Of a stretch of 64,000 nt of DNA, positions 56,573 to 64,000 are shown in pieces (the stretch's first letter is position 1; the number at the start of each line of letters is the position of its first letter). This DNA is from Propionibacteriaceae bacterium (GTDB taxonomy: Bacteria > Actinomycetota > Actinomycetes > Propionibacteriales > Propionibacteriaceae), in the NCBI GenBank assembly GCA_031265875.1, contig JAISCA010000048.1:62001-126000 (forward strand). Direction: 5' to 3'. Position numbers and translations under genes: made by a program. Under the pieces are notes generated by a model, which was not told the origin of the DNA, did not search any database, and worked only from the letters and a program-made list of their open reading frames with translations.

Positions 56573-58711
56573 ATGACCCAGCCTGAACTGCCCGCCCCGC
56601 CGGACGACGCCCGCCTGGGCGTGGAATCGACCCCGGCCGGGGCCCGTTTCGCCATCTGGGCGCCGCGAGCCAGCCGCGTCGAGTTGGCCCTGCTGTCACG
56701 CGACCGCCATCAGACCAACCTCGATCTGAGCGTGGCCGCCGGCGGCGTCTGGAGCGTCGTAGTCCCCGACGTCGAGCCGGGTCAGTTGTACGGCTACCGC
56801 GTGCACGGGCGCTGGCACCCGCGCTCCGGGCAGCGCTTCAATCCGGCCCGGCTGCTGCTCGACCCCTACGCCCGCGCCATCACCTCCGGCGTCGACTACG
56901 CCGGCCCGATCCAGGACCACACCTCGGAGTCGAATTACCTGCCCGACCCGACCGACTCCTCGGCGGCGGTGCCGTTGTCCGTGGTGGTGGCGCAGACGCC
57001 GCCACCGACTCCCCTGGCCACCCCGCCCGAGCCCGGCCGTCGGGTCATCTTGGAGACCCATCTGCGCGGCTACACCTGGCACCATCCGCTGGTGCCGGAA
57101 CACCTGCGCGGCACCTACACCGGCTTGAGCTACCCGGCCCTGATCGACCACTTCAAGAGCATCGGCGTCACCACGGTCGAATTGCTGCCGATCCACCACT
57201 TCGTGTCCGAGCCCTTCCTGGTCCGGGCCGGCCTGACCAACTACTGGGGCTACAACTCTCTGGGTTACTTCGCCCCCCACGCCGCTTACGCCGCCGCCGG
57301 CACCCTGGGCGAGCAGGTCGACGAGTTCAAGACCATGGTGTCCCAATTCCACCAGGCGGGGCTCGAAGTCTTTTTGGACGTGGTCTACAACCACACCGGC
57401 GAGGGCAACCACGAGGGACCCACCTTGTCCTTCCGGGGCATCGACCACGCCGGCTACTACCGCCTGACCGACGACCTGCACAACGATTACGACGTCACCG
57501 GCTGCGGCAACTCGGTCGACACCTCGCAGCCGGGCGTCCTCCGCCTGGTGCTGGACTCGCTGCGCTACTGGACCGCCGAGATGGGCGTGGACGGCTTCCG
57601 CTTCGACCTGGCCCCGACCTTGATCCGCGACCGCCAGCACGCCATCGACCAAGACCACCCTTTCAAGCGAGCCTTGCGCCAGGACCCAGTCTTGCGTCGA
57701 GTCCCCGTCATCGCCGAGCCCTGGGACATCGGCCCCGACGGCTATCAGCTAGGAGCCTGGGGCGAGGGCTGGAGCGAGTGGAACGACCGCTTCCGCGACT
57801 GCTTGCGCGACTACTGGCGCGGGGCCTCGGGCGGCGTCCAGGACCTGGCCACCCGCTTGTCCGGATCGCCCGACCTCTTCGATCAGAACCACCGTCCGAC
57901 CACCGCCTCGATCAATCTGGTCACCGCCCACGACGGTTTCACCCTGCGCGACCTGGTGTCGTACAACACCAAACACAATCAAGCCAACCGGGAGTCGAAC
58001 CGGGACGGCTCGAATGACAACCGTTCCTGGAACTGTGGCGTCGAGGGCGAGACCGACGACCCGGCCGTCAGCGCCGCGCGTCAGCGCCAGGCCCGTAACC
58101 TGCTGGCCAGTCTGATCCTGTCCCACGGCACCCCCATGTTGACGGCCGGCGACGAGATGGGCCGCACCCAGGGCGGCAACAATAACGCCTACTGCCAAGA
58201 CAGCCCGATCTCCTGGGTGTCCTGGGACGCGGAGCTGACCTGGCCCGAATTGATCGATTTCACCGGTGATCTGACCAGCCTGCGGGACGCCCACCCGGCG
58301 CTGCGCCCGGAGGCCTTCCTGCACCACGACGAGGTGCTGGACGCTCAGGGCCAGGGCCTGGGCCGGCCCGATCTGGCCTGGCTGAACGGTTACGACGGCG
58401 AGATGAAGACCTCGGATTGGCATGATCCGGGCCGCCGGCTGCTGGGCATGTATTGCTCGACCGCCAGCGAGGCCTTCGTGGTCTGGTTCCACTCCGGACC
58501 CGAACCGATCGACCTCACCTTGCCCGGGCCGCCTTGGGGCCAGTCCTACCACGTCCTCTTGCACACCGGCGAGGATGATGAACTGCCCCAGCCCGGACTC
58601 AGCCTGCGACCGGGTCAGAGGCTGTCCCTGCCCGGCCGGACCGTCGTGGTGATGCGGGCCGAGGCGGCCCAGAGCGCGACCCCGGCGCCATCCGACGCAC
58701 CTACCGCCTGA
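56573..58711 (+). CDS. glgX: Glycogen debranching enzyme GlgX
   Basis: GH13 isoamylase-type enzyme that cleaves alpha-1,6 branches of glycogen. It has 712 residues. An N-terminal CBM48 domain (GARFAIWAPRASRVELALL) is followed by the barrel with ILETHLRGYTWHHP, LTNYWGYNSLGYFAP, DVVYNHTGEGN, the nucleophile Asp in VDGFRFDLAPTL (near 342), the acid Glu in VIAEPWDIGPDGYQLGAW (near 384), and VTAHDGFTLRDLVSYN. The ATG at 56573 has GAGGAAGG 2-4 nt upstream. It is the first of three glycogen genes, glgX-glgE-glgB. Confidence 0.95.
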   Translation: MTQPELPAPPDDARLGVESTPAGARFAIWAPRASRVELALLSRDRHQTNLDLSVAAGGVWSVVVPDVEPGQLYGYRVHGRWHPRSGQRFNPARLLLDPYARAITSGVDYAGPIQDHTSESNYLPDPTDSSAAVPLSVVVAQTPPPTPLATPPEPGRRVILETHLRGYTWHHPLVPEHLRGTYTGLSYPALIDHFKSIGVTTVELLPIHHFVSEPFLVRAGLTNYWGYNSLGYFAPHAAYAAAGTLGEQVDEFKTMVSQFHQAGLEVFLDVVYNHTGEGNHEGPTLSFRGIDHAGYYRLTDDLHNDYDVTGCGNSVDTSQPGVLRLVLDSLRYWTAEMGVDGFRFDLAPTLIRDRQHAIDQDHPFKRALRQDPVLRRVPVIAEPWDIGPDGYQLGAWGEGWSEWNDRFRDCLRDYWRGASGGVQDLATRLSGSPDLFDQNHRPTTASINLVTAHDGFTLRDLVSYNTKHNQANRESNRDGSNDNRSWNCGVEGETDDPAVSAARQRQARNLLASLILSHGTPMLTAGDEMGRTQGGNNNAYCQDSPISWVSWDAELTWPELIDFTGDLTSLRDAHPALRPEAFLHHDEVLDAQGQGLGRPDLAWLNGYDGEMKTSDWHDPGRRLLGMYCSTASEAFVVWFHSGPEPIDLTLPGPPWGQSYHVLLHTGEDDELPQPGLSLRPGQRLSLPGRTVVVMRAEAAQSATPAPSDAPTA

Positions 58712-58731
58712 ATCTCCTGCGCCAGTCGGTG

Positions 58732-58760
58732 CTGGCAAGTCGGGACCGGATCGGTAAGTT
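58732..58760 (+). promoter_or_regulatory. Promoter giving a leaderless glgE start
   Basis: CTGGCA (58732-58737), a 17-bp spacer and TAAGTT (58755-58760), followed by 6 nt and then the GTG at 58767. The +1 would be the first base of the start codon. No Shine-Dalgarno is visible, which supports this far-upstream GTG as the true glgE start. Confidence 0.6.
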
Positions 58761-58766
58761 TGTTCC

Positions 58767-61700
58767 GTGACCACCTCCCGACCGGATGCCTCCGCGCCGC
58801 CACCGGAGCGCGCGCACGATCCCCGGTGGCCTGAGCCGGGCGGCCGTCCGGCCCCGCCCGGCCCCACTCTGTCGTCCGCCCTGGAGGCGCGGGCGGCCGC
58901 CGCCCAAGGCCTGCCTCTGACCGGAGCCGAGCCGCTGTACGGCCCCCCGGCCCGCCTGGCCCGCCTGATCGGCCAGGACGCCGAGGGCCGCGCCCAATTC
59001 GCCTGGACCGACGCCACCAACCTGACCGGCGACCCCGCCGCCAACCTGGCCGCCACCGTCCATATCCCCAGCCCCGCCACCACCTTGGCCCGCATCATGG
59101 ACACACTCTCGGCCGAGGCCATGATCATGGACACGCTCTCGGCCGAGGCCCTGGCGGCCGGCCCGCCCCCGGCCCTGGCCGCCCCGCCCGACCCGGTCCC
59201 AACGTCCGACCGGCCCGGCCCGGGATCGGACCGGGCCGGCCCCAGCGCGGCCGGCCCGGCCGGCGACGACCCAGCCAGCGGAGACGGCGCCATCGTGATC
59301 GACCCGGCCGACTGGCCCCAGGTCCCCGTCGCCCCACCAGCGCTGGCGACCCCGAGTCCGCCGCCTCTCCCCCGCACCGCCCAACCGACGGCTTGGGCGG
59401 TCTGGCCGGATCCGACCGGCCATTCCCTGCCGGCTGTCTTCGCCTCCCAAGCCGGCGACGTGGCCAGCCTGTTGCCACCGGAGAGACCCGGCCCCGTGGC
59501 CGACGACCCAGCGGCGCCCCGCACCGAAGCGGCCGAGGCGGTTCAGCTAGACCCGGCGGCCCATTCGCTGGCGGCCTGGCTGTCCAGTCTGGCTCCGGAG
59601 CCGGAGGCTGGATCCGAGCCCCGGTTCCAGCCTCAGACCGAGCCGGACGACGACGCCCCGCCCTTCTCGTACCCCCCATCGGCCCCCGTACCCGCCCCGA
59701 CCAGCACCGTTGAGGAGACCCCAGTGACCACAGCCGACCCCGAGCCGGCCACCCCCGACCAGGCCGCCGCGGCGCCCGGGACCGACTGGCTCCCCTCGCC
59801 CGTCCCGGCCCCAGCCATCGAACCGATCGACTGGACTCCCCCCAGCCCACCGACCGCCCCGGCCGACTGGACCGCCCCAGCCGATCAGTCCGCTCTAAGC
59901 GAACCGGACGATCGACCCGATCTGACCATTCCGACCGCCCCCATCGCTCCGCCCATCCCGGCGGCGGTGACCGATCCAGCCCCGCCGACCGAATCGGTTC
60001 CCCCGACCGATCAGACCCCGTCGGCCGACTGGCCGCTCTGGCTCGAAACGACCGCACCGGCCGAATCGAACGAGCCGACTGAATCGATTGAGCAGACTGA
60101 TGGGACTGAATCGAACGAGCCGATCAGTCCAATCGCCCCCGTCGCCCCGGCCTCGCCCGACCCGGACCCGCCGACCGATCTGGCCCGGCTGTCCGAATTG
60201 GTCGATCAAGCCGGACTCGGCCTGGCTCCGACTCCCCTGGCCCCGGCTCCGTCCCTGACCGAATCAGCCCTTAGACCCAGCCACCGACTCGTGCGCGGCG
60301 TCGGGCGTATCCCCGTGGTCAAGGTCGAGCCAGTCATAGAAGGCGGGGCCTACGCCGCCAAGGCCGTCGTCAACGAATCCTTCCCGATCCGGGCGCGCGT
60401 CTTCCGTGAGGGCCACGACCAGGTCAACGCCTCGGTCGTTCTAACCGATCCGCAGGGCGTCGACAGCCGTTGGGAGATGGCCCAGATCTGGCCGGAGGGC
60501 TTGGACATCTGGGAGACCTGGGTCAGTTGCGACCACCTGGGCGATTGGACCTTCCGGGTCGAGGGCTGGTCCGACCCCTGGGCCACCTGGCGCCAGACGG
60601 CCGCGATCAAGCTAGCGGCCGGCCTCGACGTCGACCTGGTCTACCGCCAAGGCCATCGCCTGCTGCTGCGCTCGCGCGACCTGGCCGAGGCGGCCGGTCA
60701 ACGCAACGTGGCCGACAAATTGGCCGGCTGGGCCCAATTGCTGACCATCGCGGCCGACCCGGCGGTGGTGCTGCAGATCCTGGACGAGCCGGAGCTGGTC
60801 GAGACCATGAAGACTTGGCGGGTGCGTGAGTTCGTCTCGCCGACGGCCGACTTCCCCCTGGTGGTGGACCGTCGCCTGGCCCTGACCTCGTCCTGGTACG
60901 AGTTCTTCCCCCGTTCCCAGGGCGCTCTACGTTTGGCCGACGGCCGCTGGGTGTCGGGCAATCTCGACTCCTCCCACGAACGCTTGGAGGCGGTCGCCGC
61001 GATGGGTTTCGACGTGGTCTACCTGCCCCCCATCCACCCCATCGGCCAGCAGTTCCGCAAGGGGCCCGACAACAGCCTCGAAGCCGGCCCGAACGATCCC
61101 GGCTCGCCCTGGGCGATCGGCTCTGAAGCGGGCGGACACGACGCCATCCACCCCGACCTGGGCGACTTCGCCGCTTTCGACCGCTTCGTGGCCAAGGCCC
61201 GCGCCCTCGGGCTGGAGGTCGCCCTCGACTTCGCCCTCCAAACCTCGCCCGACCACCCCTGGGTCGATCAGCACCCGGCATGGTTCACCACCCGGCCGGA
61301 CGGCAGCATCGCCTACGCCGAGAACCCGCCCAAGAAATACCAGGACATCTACCCGCTCAACTTCGACAACGACCCGGAGGGGCTCTATCGCGAGTGCGAG
61401 CGCCTGCTGGAGTTCTGGATCGCCCGGGGCGTGACCATCTTCCGGGTCGACAATCCGCACACCAAGCCACTCCAGTTCTGGGCCTGGCTGACCCGCCAGA
61501 TCCGCCGCCGCCACCCCGAGGTGTTGTTCCTAGCCGAGGCCTTCACCCGGCCGGAGATGATGCAAGCCCTAGGCCAGGTCGGCTTCCACCAGTCGTACAC
61601 CTACTTCACCTGGCGCAACACCAAGTGGGAGCTGGAGGAGTTCCTGACCGAGTTGAGCGGCCAGTGGGCCCCCTTCTACCGGCCCAACTTCTTCGTCAAC

Positions 61701-62249
61701 ACGCCCGACATCAACCCCGCCTTCCTGCATAGCGGCCAGCCCGCCGCCTTCGCCATCCGGGCCATCCTGGCCGCCACCCTGTCTCCCAGCTGGGGGGTCT
61801 ACTCCGGCTTCGAGTTGCTGGAGCACGAGCCCCTCAAAGCGGACGGCGAGGAGTACCTGCACTCGGAGAAGTACGAGTACCGCCCGCGCGATTTCAACGC
61901 CCCCGGCAACCTCAACCTGCTGCTGACCACCCTCAACCTGGTCCGCAAGGCCCACCCGGCCCTACAGCAGCTGCGCCGGATCGACTTCCACCGCAGCGAC
62001 GACGACCAGGTCGTCGTCTTCAGCAAGCGCGATGGGTCCGACCGCGTCATCGTGGTCTGCAGCCTCGATCCGACCAGCGTGCGCCAAGCCGAGATCGACC
62101 TCGACTTCGATCGCCTGGGCTTGGCCGGACAGGACCAGATCAGCGTCCACGATCAGTTGACGGGAGCCCACTGGACCTGGCGGCCGCACAACTGGGTCCT
62201 GCTCACGCCGGATCAGCCGGCCCACATCTTGTCGGTCCGGACCGACTGA
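58767..62249 (+). CDS. glgE: Maltosyltransferase GlgE with long N-terminal extension
   Basis: GH13 enzyme that adds maltose from maltose 1-phosphate to alpha-glucan. It has 1160 residues against roughly 650-700 in known GlgE. The conserved part starts near residue 514 (RIPVVKVEPVIEGG) and contains FPIRARVFREGHDQ, YLPPIHPIGQQFRKG, the nucleophile Asp in IFRVDNPHTKPLQFW, the Glu in VLFLAEAFTRPEMM and NTPDINPAFLH. Residues 1-510 are rich in Pro, Ala, Asp, Thr and Glu, with no recognised domain, and likely disordered; they include a duplicated MDTLSAEA and repeated ESNEP motifs. The reading frame keeps G/C-rich third positions throughout, and the GTG lies at leaderless distance from TAAGTT, so the extension looks real. 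Confidence 0.9.
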   Translation: MTTSRPDASAPPPERAHDPRWPEPGGRPAPPGPTLSSALEARAAAAQGLPLTGAEPLYGPPARLARLIGQDAEGRAQFAWTDATNLTGDPAANLAATVHIPSPATTLARIMDTLSAEAMIMDTLSAEALAAGPPPALAAPPDPVPTSDRPGPGSDRAGPSAAGPAGDDPASGDGAIVIDPADWPQVPVAPPALATPSPPPLPRTAQPTAWAVWPDPTGHSLPAVFASQAGDVASLLPPERPGPVADDPAAPRTEAAEAVQLDPAAHSLAAWLSSLAPEPEAGSEPRFQPQTEPDDDAPPFSYPPSAPVPAPTSTVEETPVTTADPEPATPDQAAAAPGTDWLPSPVPAPAIEPIDWTPPSPPTAPADWTAPADQSALSEPDDRPDLTIPTAPIAPPIPAAVTDPAPPTESVPPTDQTPSADWPLWLETTAPAESNEPTESIEQTDGTESNEPISPIAPVAPASPDPDPPTDLARLSELVDQAGLGLAPTPLAPAPSLTESALRPSHRLVRGVGRIPVVKVEPVIEGGAYAAKAVVNESFPIRARVFREGHDQVNASVVLTDPQGVDSRWEMAQIWPEGLDIWETWVSCDHLGDWTFRVEGWSDPWATWRQTAAIKLAAGLDVDLVYRQGHRLLLRSRDLAEAAGQRNVADKLAGWAQLLTIAADPAVVLQILDEPELVETMKTWRVREFVSPTADFPLVVDRRLALTSSWYEFFPRSQGALRLADGRWVSGNLDSSHERLEAVAAMGFDVVYLPPIHPIGQQFRKGPDNSLEAGPNDPGSPWAIGSEAGGHDAIHPDLGDFAAFDRFVAKARALGLEVALDFALQTSPDHPWVDQHPAWFTTRPDGSIAYAENPPKKYQDIYPLNFDNDPEGLYRECERLLEFWIARGVTIFRVDNPHTKPLQFWAWLTRQIRRRHPEVLFLAEAFTRPEMMQALGQVGFHQSYTYFTWRNTKWELEEFLTELSGQWAPFYRPNFFVNTPDINPAFLHSGQPAAFAIRAILAATLSPSWGVYSGFELLEHEPLKADGEEYLHSEKYEYRPRDFNAPGNLNLLLTTLNLVRKAHPALQQLRRIDFHRSDDDQVVVFSKRDGSDRVIVVCSLDPTSVRQAEIDLDFDRLGLAGQDQISVHDQLTGAHWTWRPHNWVLLTPDQPAHILSVRTD
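59094..59153 (+). repeat. 30-bp tandem duplication within the glgE extension
   Basis: Two consecutive 30-bp units encode IMDTLSAEAM and IMDTLSAEAL. The first 27 bases differ at one position only, so the duplication is recent. It lies in frame in the low-complexity part of the glgE 5' region. Confidence 0.85.
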
Positions 62250-62287
62250 CCCCCAACCCACCAGATCTGTTCAGAGAGGCGGCCGAC

Positions 62288-64000
62288 ATGGCCCGATACG
62301 ACTTGGCCGGCGAATTGCGCGGCGTCGATTTGGAAGGCTTCCACGCCGGAGCCGACACCGAGTGCTGGCGGCGCCTGGGAGCCCATGTCAGCCAGGTCTT
62401 GGACCAGGAGTCGGGCCAGATGATCCCCGGCGTCCGTTTCTCGGTCTGGGCCCCCAACGCCCAACGCGTCCAGGTGGCCGGCGACTTCAATCACTGGGGC
62501 GGCGACGACATGGTCAAACTGCCCGGCAGCGGTGTCTGGTCCCGTTTCATCGAGAGCCGCGGCGCCGGCACGATGTACAAATTCAAGGTCCTGGGGGCGG
62601 ACGGGGTCTGGCGCGAGAAGGCCGACCCGATGGCGCGTTGGTCCGAGACCGACGGCAAGTCGGGCTCGATCGTGCACGAGTCGCACCACGTCTGGGGCGA
62701 TCAGGCCTGGATGGAGCGACGGGCGACCTGGCCGGCCCACGCCAGTCCCCTGAGCGTCTACGAGGTCCATCTGGGCGGCTGGCGCCACGGCCAGTCGTAC
62801 CGCCAGCTAGCCGACCAATTGGTCGAATACGTCGGCTGGCAGGGCTACACCCACGTCGAACTGATGCCCTTGCACGAGCACCCCTACGCCCCCAGCTGGG
62901 GCTACCAGGTGACTGGCTACTTCGCTCCCACCTCGCGCTACGGCAACCCGGACGATCTGCGCTACCTGATCGACCGCCTGCATCGAGCCGGCATCGGCGT
63001 CATCATGGACTGGGTGCCAGGCCACTTCGCCACCGACGAGTGGTCCCTGGTCAAATTCGACGGCACCAGCCTGTACGAGCACGCCGATCCCAAACAGGGC
63101 TTCCATCCCGACTGGGGCACCTACATCTTCAATTTCGGCCGTAACGAGGTCAAGAGCTTCCTGGTCTCGAACGCCCTCTACTGGTGTCAGGAGTTCCACA
63201 TCGACGGACTGCGGGTCGACGCCGTGGCCTCCATGCTCTACCTCGACTACTCGCGCCAACCGGACCAATGGGTGCCCAACGTCTACGGCGGCAACGAGAA
63301 CCTGGAGGCCATCGACCTGCTCAAGTACGTCAACAGCCACCTCTACCAACGCTGCCCCGGCGTGATCATGATCGCGGAGGAGTCGACCTCCTTCGCCGGC
63401 GTCACCCGGCGGGTCGACCAGGGCGGCCTGGGTTTCGGCTTCAAGTGGAACATGGGCTGGATGAACGACACCCTGCGCTACCTGGAACTGGATCCGATCC
63501 ACCGCCAGTGGCACCACCACTTGATCACCTTCGCCATGGTCTACGCCTACTCCGAGAATTTCATCCTGCCCATCAGCCATGACGAGGTGGTGCACGGCAA
63601 GGGCTCGATGATCGAGAAGGTACCGCAGGACGATTGGCGCAAGTTCGCCACTCTGAGGGCCTACCACAGCTTCCAGTGGTCCTTCCCGGGCAAGCAGTTG
63701 ATCTTCATGGGCTGCGAGTTCGCTCAGCGCAAGGAGTTCACCGAGTCGGAGTCCTTGGAGTGGTGGGTGTCCGACCTCTGGGGCCACCACGGCTTGCAAC
63801 TGCTCATCCGCGATTTGAACTCGCTCTACCGGGACCACCCGGCCCTTTGGCGCTTGGACAACGACCCGGCCGGCTTCGGCTGGCTCAAGGCCGACGACCA
63901 GGCGGCCAACGTCTTCGCCTGGCGCCGCTCGGACGGCCAAGGCCACCAGGTGGTCTGTCTGACCAATTTCTCCGCCACGCCGCACCAGCGCTACCGGGTC
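62288..64000 (+). CDS. glgB: 1,4-alpha-glucan branching enzyme GlgB (cut by window end)
   Basis: Forms alpha-1,6 branches in glycogen. The frame runs 571 codons to the last base of the window without a stop; some 60 or more C-terminal residues are missing. The N-terminal CBM48 domain (RFSVWAPNAQRVQVAGDFNHWGG) is followed by YEVHLGGWRHGQSYRQL, WGYQVTGYFAPTSRYG, the nucleophile Asp in GLRVDAVASMLYLDYSR (near 315), the Glu in IMIAEESTSFAG (near 365), GFKWNMGWMNDTL and ISHDEVVHGKGSM. The ATG at 62288 has AGAGAGG upstream and lies 38 bp after the glgE stop. With glgX and glgE it forms a unit for alpha-glucan synthesis and trimming. Confidence 0.95.
   Translation, partial: MARYDLAGELRGVDLEGFHAGADTECWRRLGAHVSQVLDQESGQMIPGVRFSVWAPNAQRVQVAGDFNHWGGDDMVKLPGSGVWSRFIESRGAGTMYKFKVLGADGVWREKADPMARWSETDGKSGSIVHESHHVWGDQAWMERRATWPAHASPLSVYEVHLGGWRHGQSYRQLADQLVEYVGWQGYTHVELMPLHEHPYAPSWGYQVTGYFAPTSRYGNPDDLRYLIDRLHRAGIGVIMDWVPGHFATDEWSLVKFDGTSLYEHADPKQGFHPDWGTYIFNFGRNEVKSFLVSNALYWCQEFHIDGLRVDAVASMLYLDYSRQPDQWVPNVYGGNENLEAIDLLKYVNSHLYQRCPGVIMIAEESTSFAGVTRRVDQGGLGFGFKWNMGWMNDTLRYLELDPIHRQWHHHLITFAMVYAYSENFILPISHDEVVHGKGSMIEKVPQDDWRKFATLRAYHSFQWSFPGKQLIFMGCEFAQRKEFTESESLEWWVSDLWGHHGLQLLIRDLNSLYRDHPALWRLDNDPAGFGWLKADDQAANVFAWRRSDGQGHQVVCLTNFSATPHQRYRV

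Noticed and set aside
57749-59524. Long minus-strand frame across the glgX-glgE junction
   Set aside because: Gly/Arg-rich antisense product without homology; glgX and the glgE frame explain this DNA.

Overview
The window reads as chromosome of a high-GC Gram-positive bacterium (Actinomycetota). The support is coding DNA with strongly G/C third positions, frequent GTG and TTG starts, and familiar actinobacterial gene blocks: yebC-ruvCAB-yajC-secDF-rel, hisDCBH-priA, hisI/lgt/gltBD, gatCAB plus an ACT-domain gene, ligA next to a MetE-like gene, and the GlgE glycogen system. I cannot name the genus. No tRNA, rRNA, CRISPR array, insertion sequence or phage gene was seen.

Layout. 1-5 kb: truncated hisS, an MBL-fold hydrolase, a divergent DUF349 gene and the (p)ppGpp enzyme Rel. 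5-12 kb: secF, secD, yajC, ruvB, ruvA and ruvC, with an SOS box before ruvC, then a small acidic ORF and yebC. 12.3-16.9 kb: histidine operon hisD-C-B-H-priA, ending in a hairpin, with no hisF. 17-21 kb: FGGY kinase, SorC regulator and GpsA-like dehydrogenase, probably a polyol catabolic cassette. 20.8-31.3 kb: hrpA, a YbaK-type Cys-tRNA(Pro) deacylase, a membrane protein, dnaE and gltD. 31.3-41.9 kb: gltB, lgt, hisI, a short ArgA-like acetyltransferase, gatB, gatA, gatC and an ACT-domain gene. 42-53 kb: an accessory block placed between gatC/ACT and ligA. It holds a small membrane protein, a LacI-controlled CUT1-type ABC importer with a nucleoside hydrolase, and a lactate module (FAD/Fe-S oxidase, LctP permease, divergent GntR regulator). 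53-64 kb: ligA, a MetE-like gene, then glgX-glgE-glgB, with glgB cut by the window end.

How the genes work together. Neighbouring genes are often joined by 1-8 bp ATGA or GTGA overlaps, so most blocks look translationally coupled. The ABC operon has a full regulatory unit: a TTGACG-N17-TACATT promoter with a near-perfect 16-bp CG-centred operator lying on the predicted +1, and a lacI gene at the far end of the operon. Several genes have a -10 box ending 6 or 7 nt before the start codon, which points to leaderless mRNAs.

Most unusual signal. A 79-bp intergenic element occurs twice, about 20 kb apart, in the same orientation relative to its downstream gene: before rel (5033-5111) and before the YbaK-type deacylase (24868-24946). 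It contains a 16-bp dyad whose arms differ between copies by changes that keep pairing. This suggests an undescribed regulatory element shared by the stringent-response gene and a tRNA proofreading gene. Other points of interest are a GlgE with an extra, probably disordered N-terminal region of about 510 residues, the absence of trp genes between hisI and lgt together with an altered PriA residue, and a 19-bp perfect inverted repeat at 47.5 kb.
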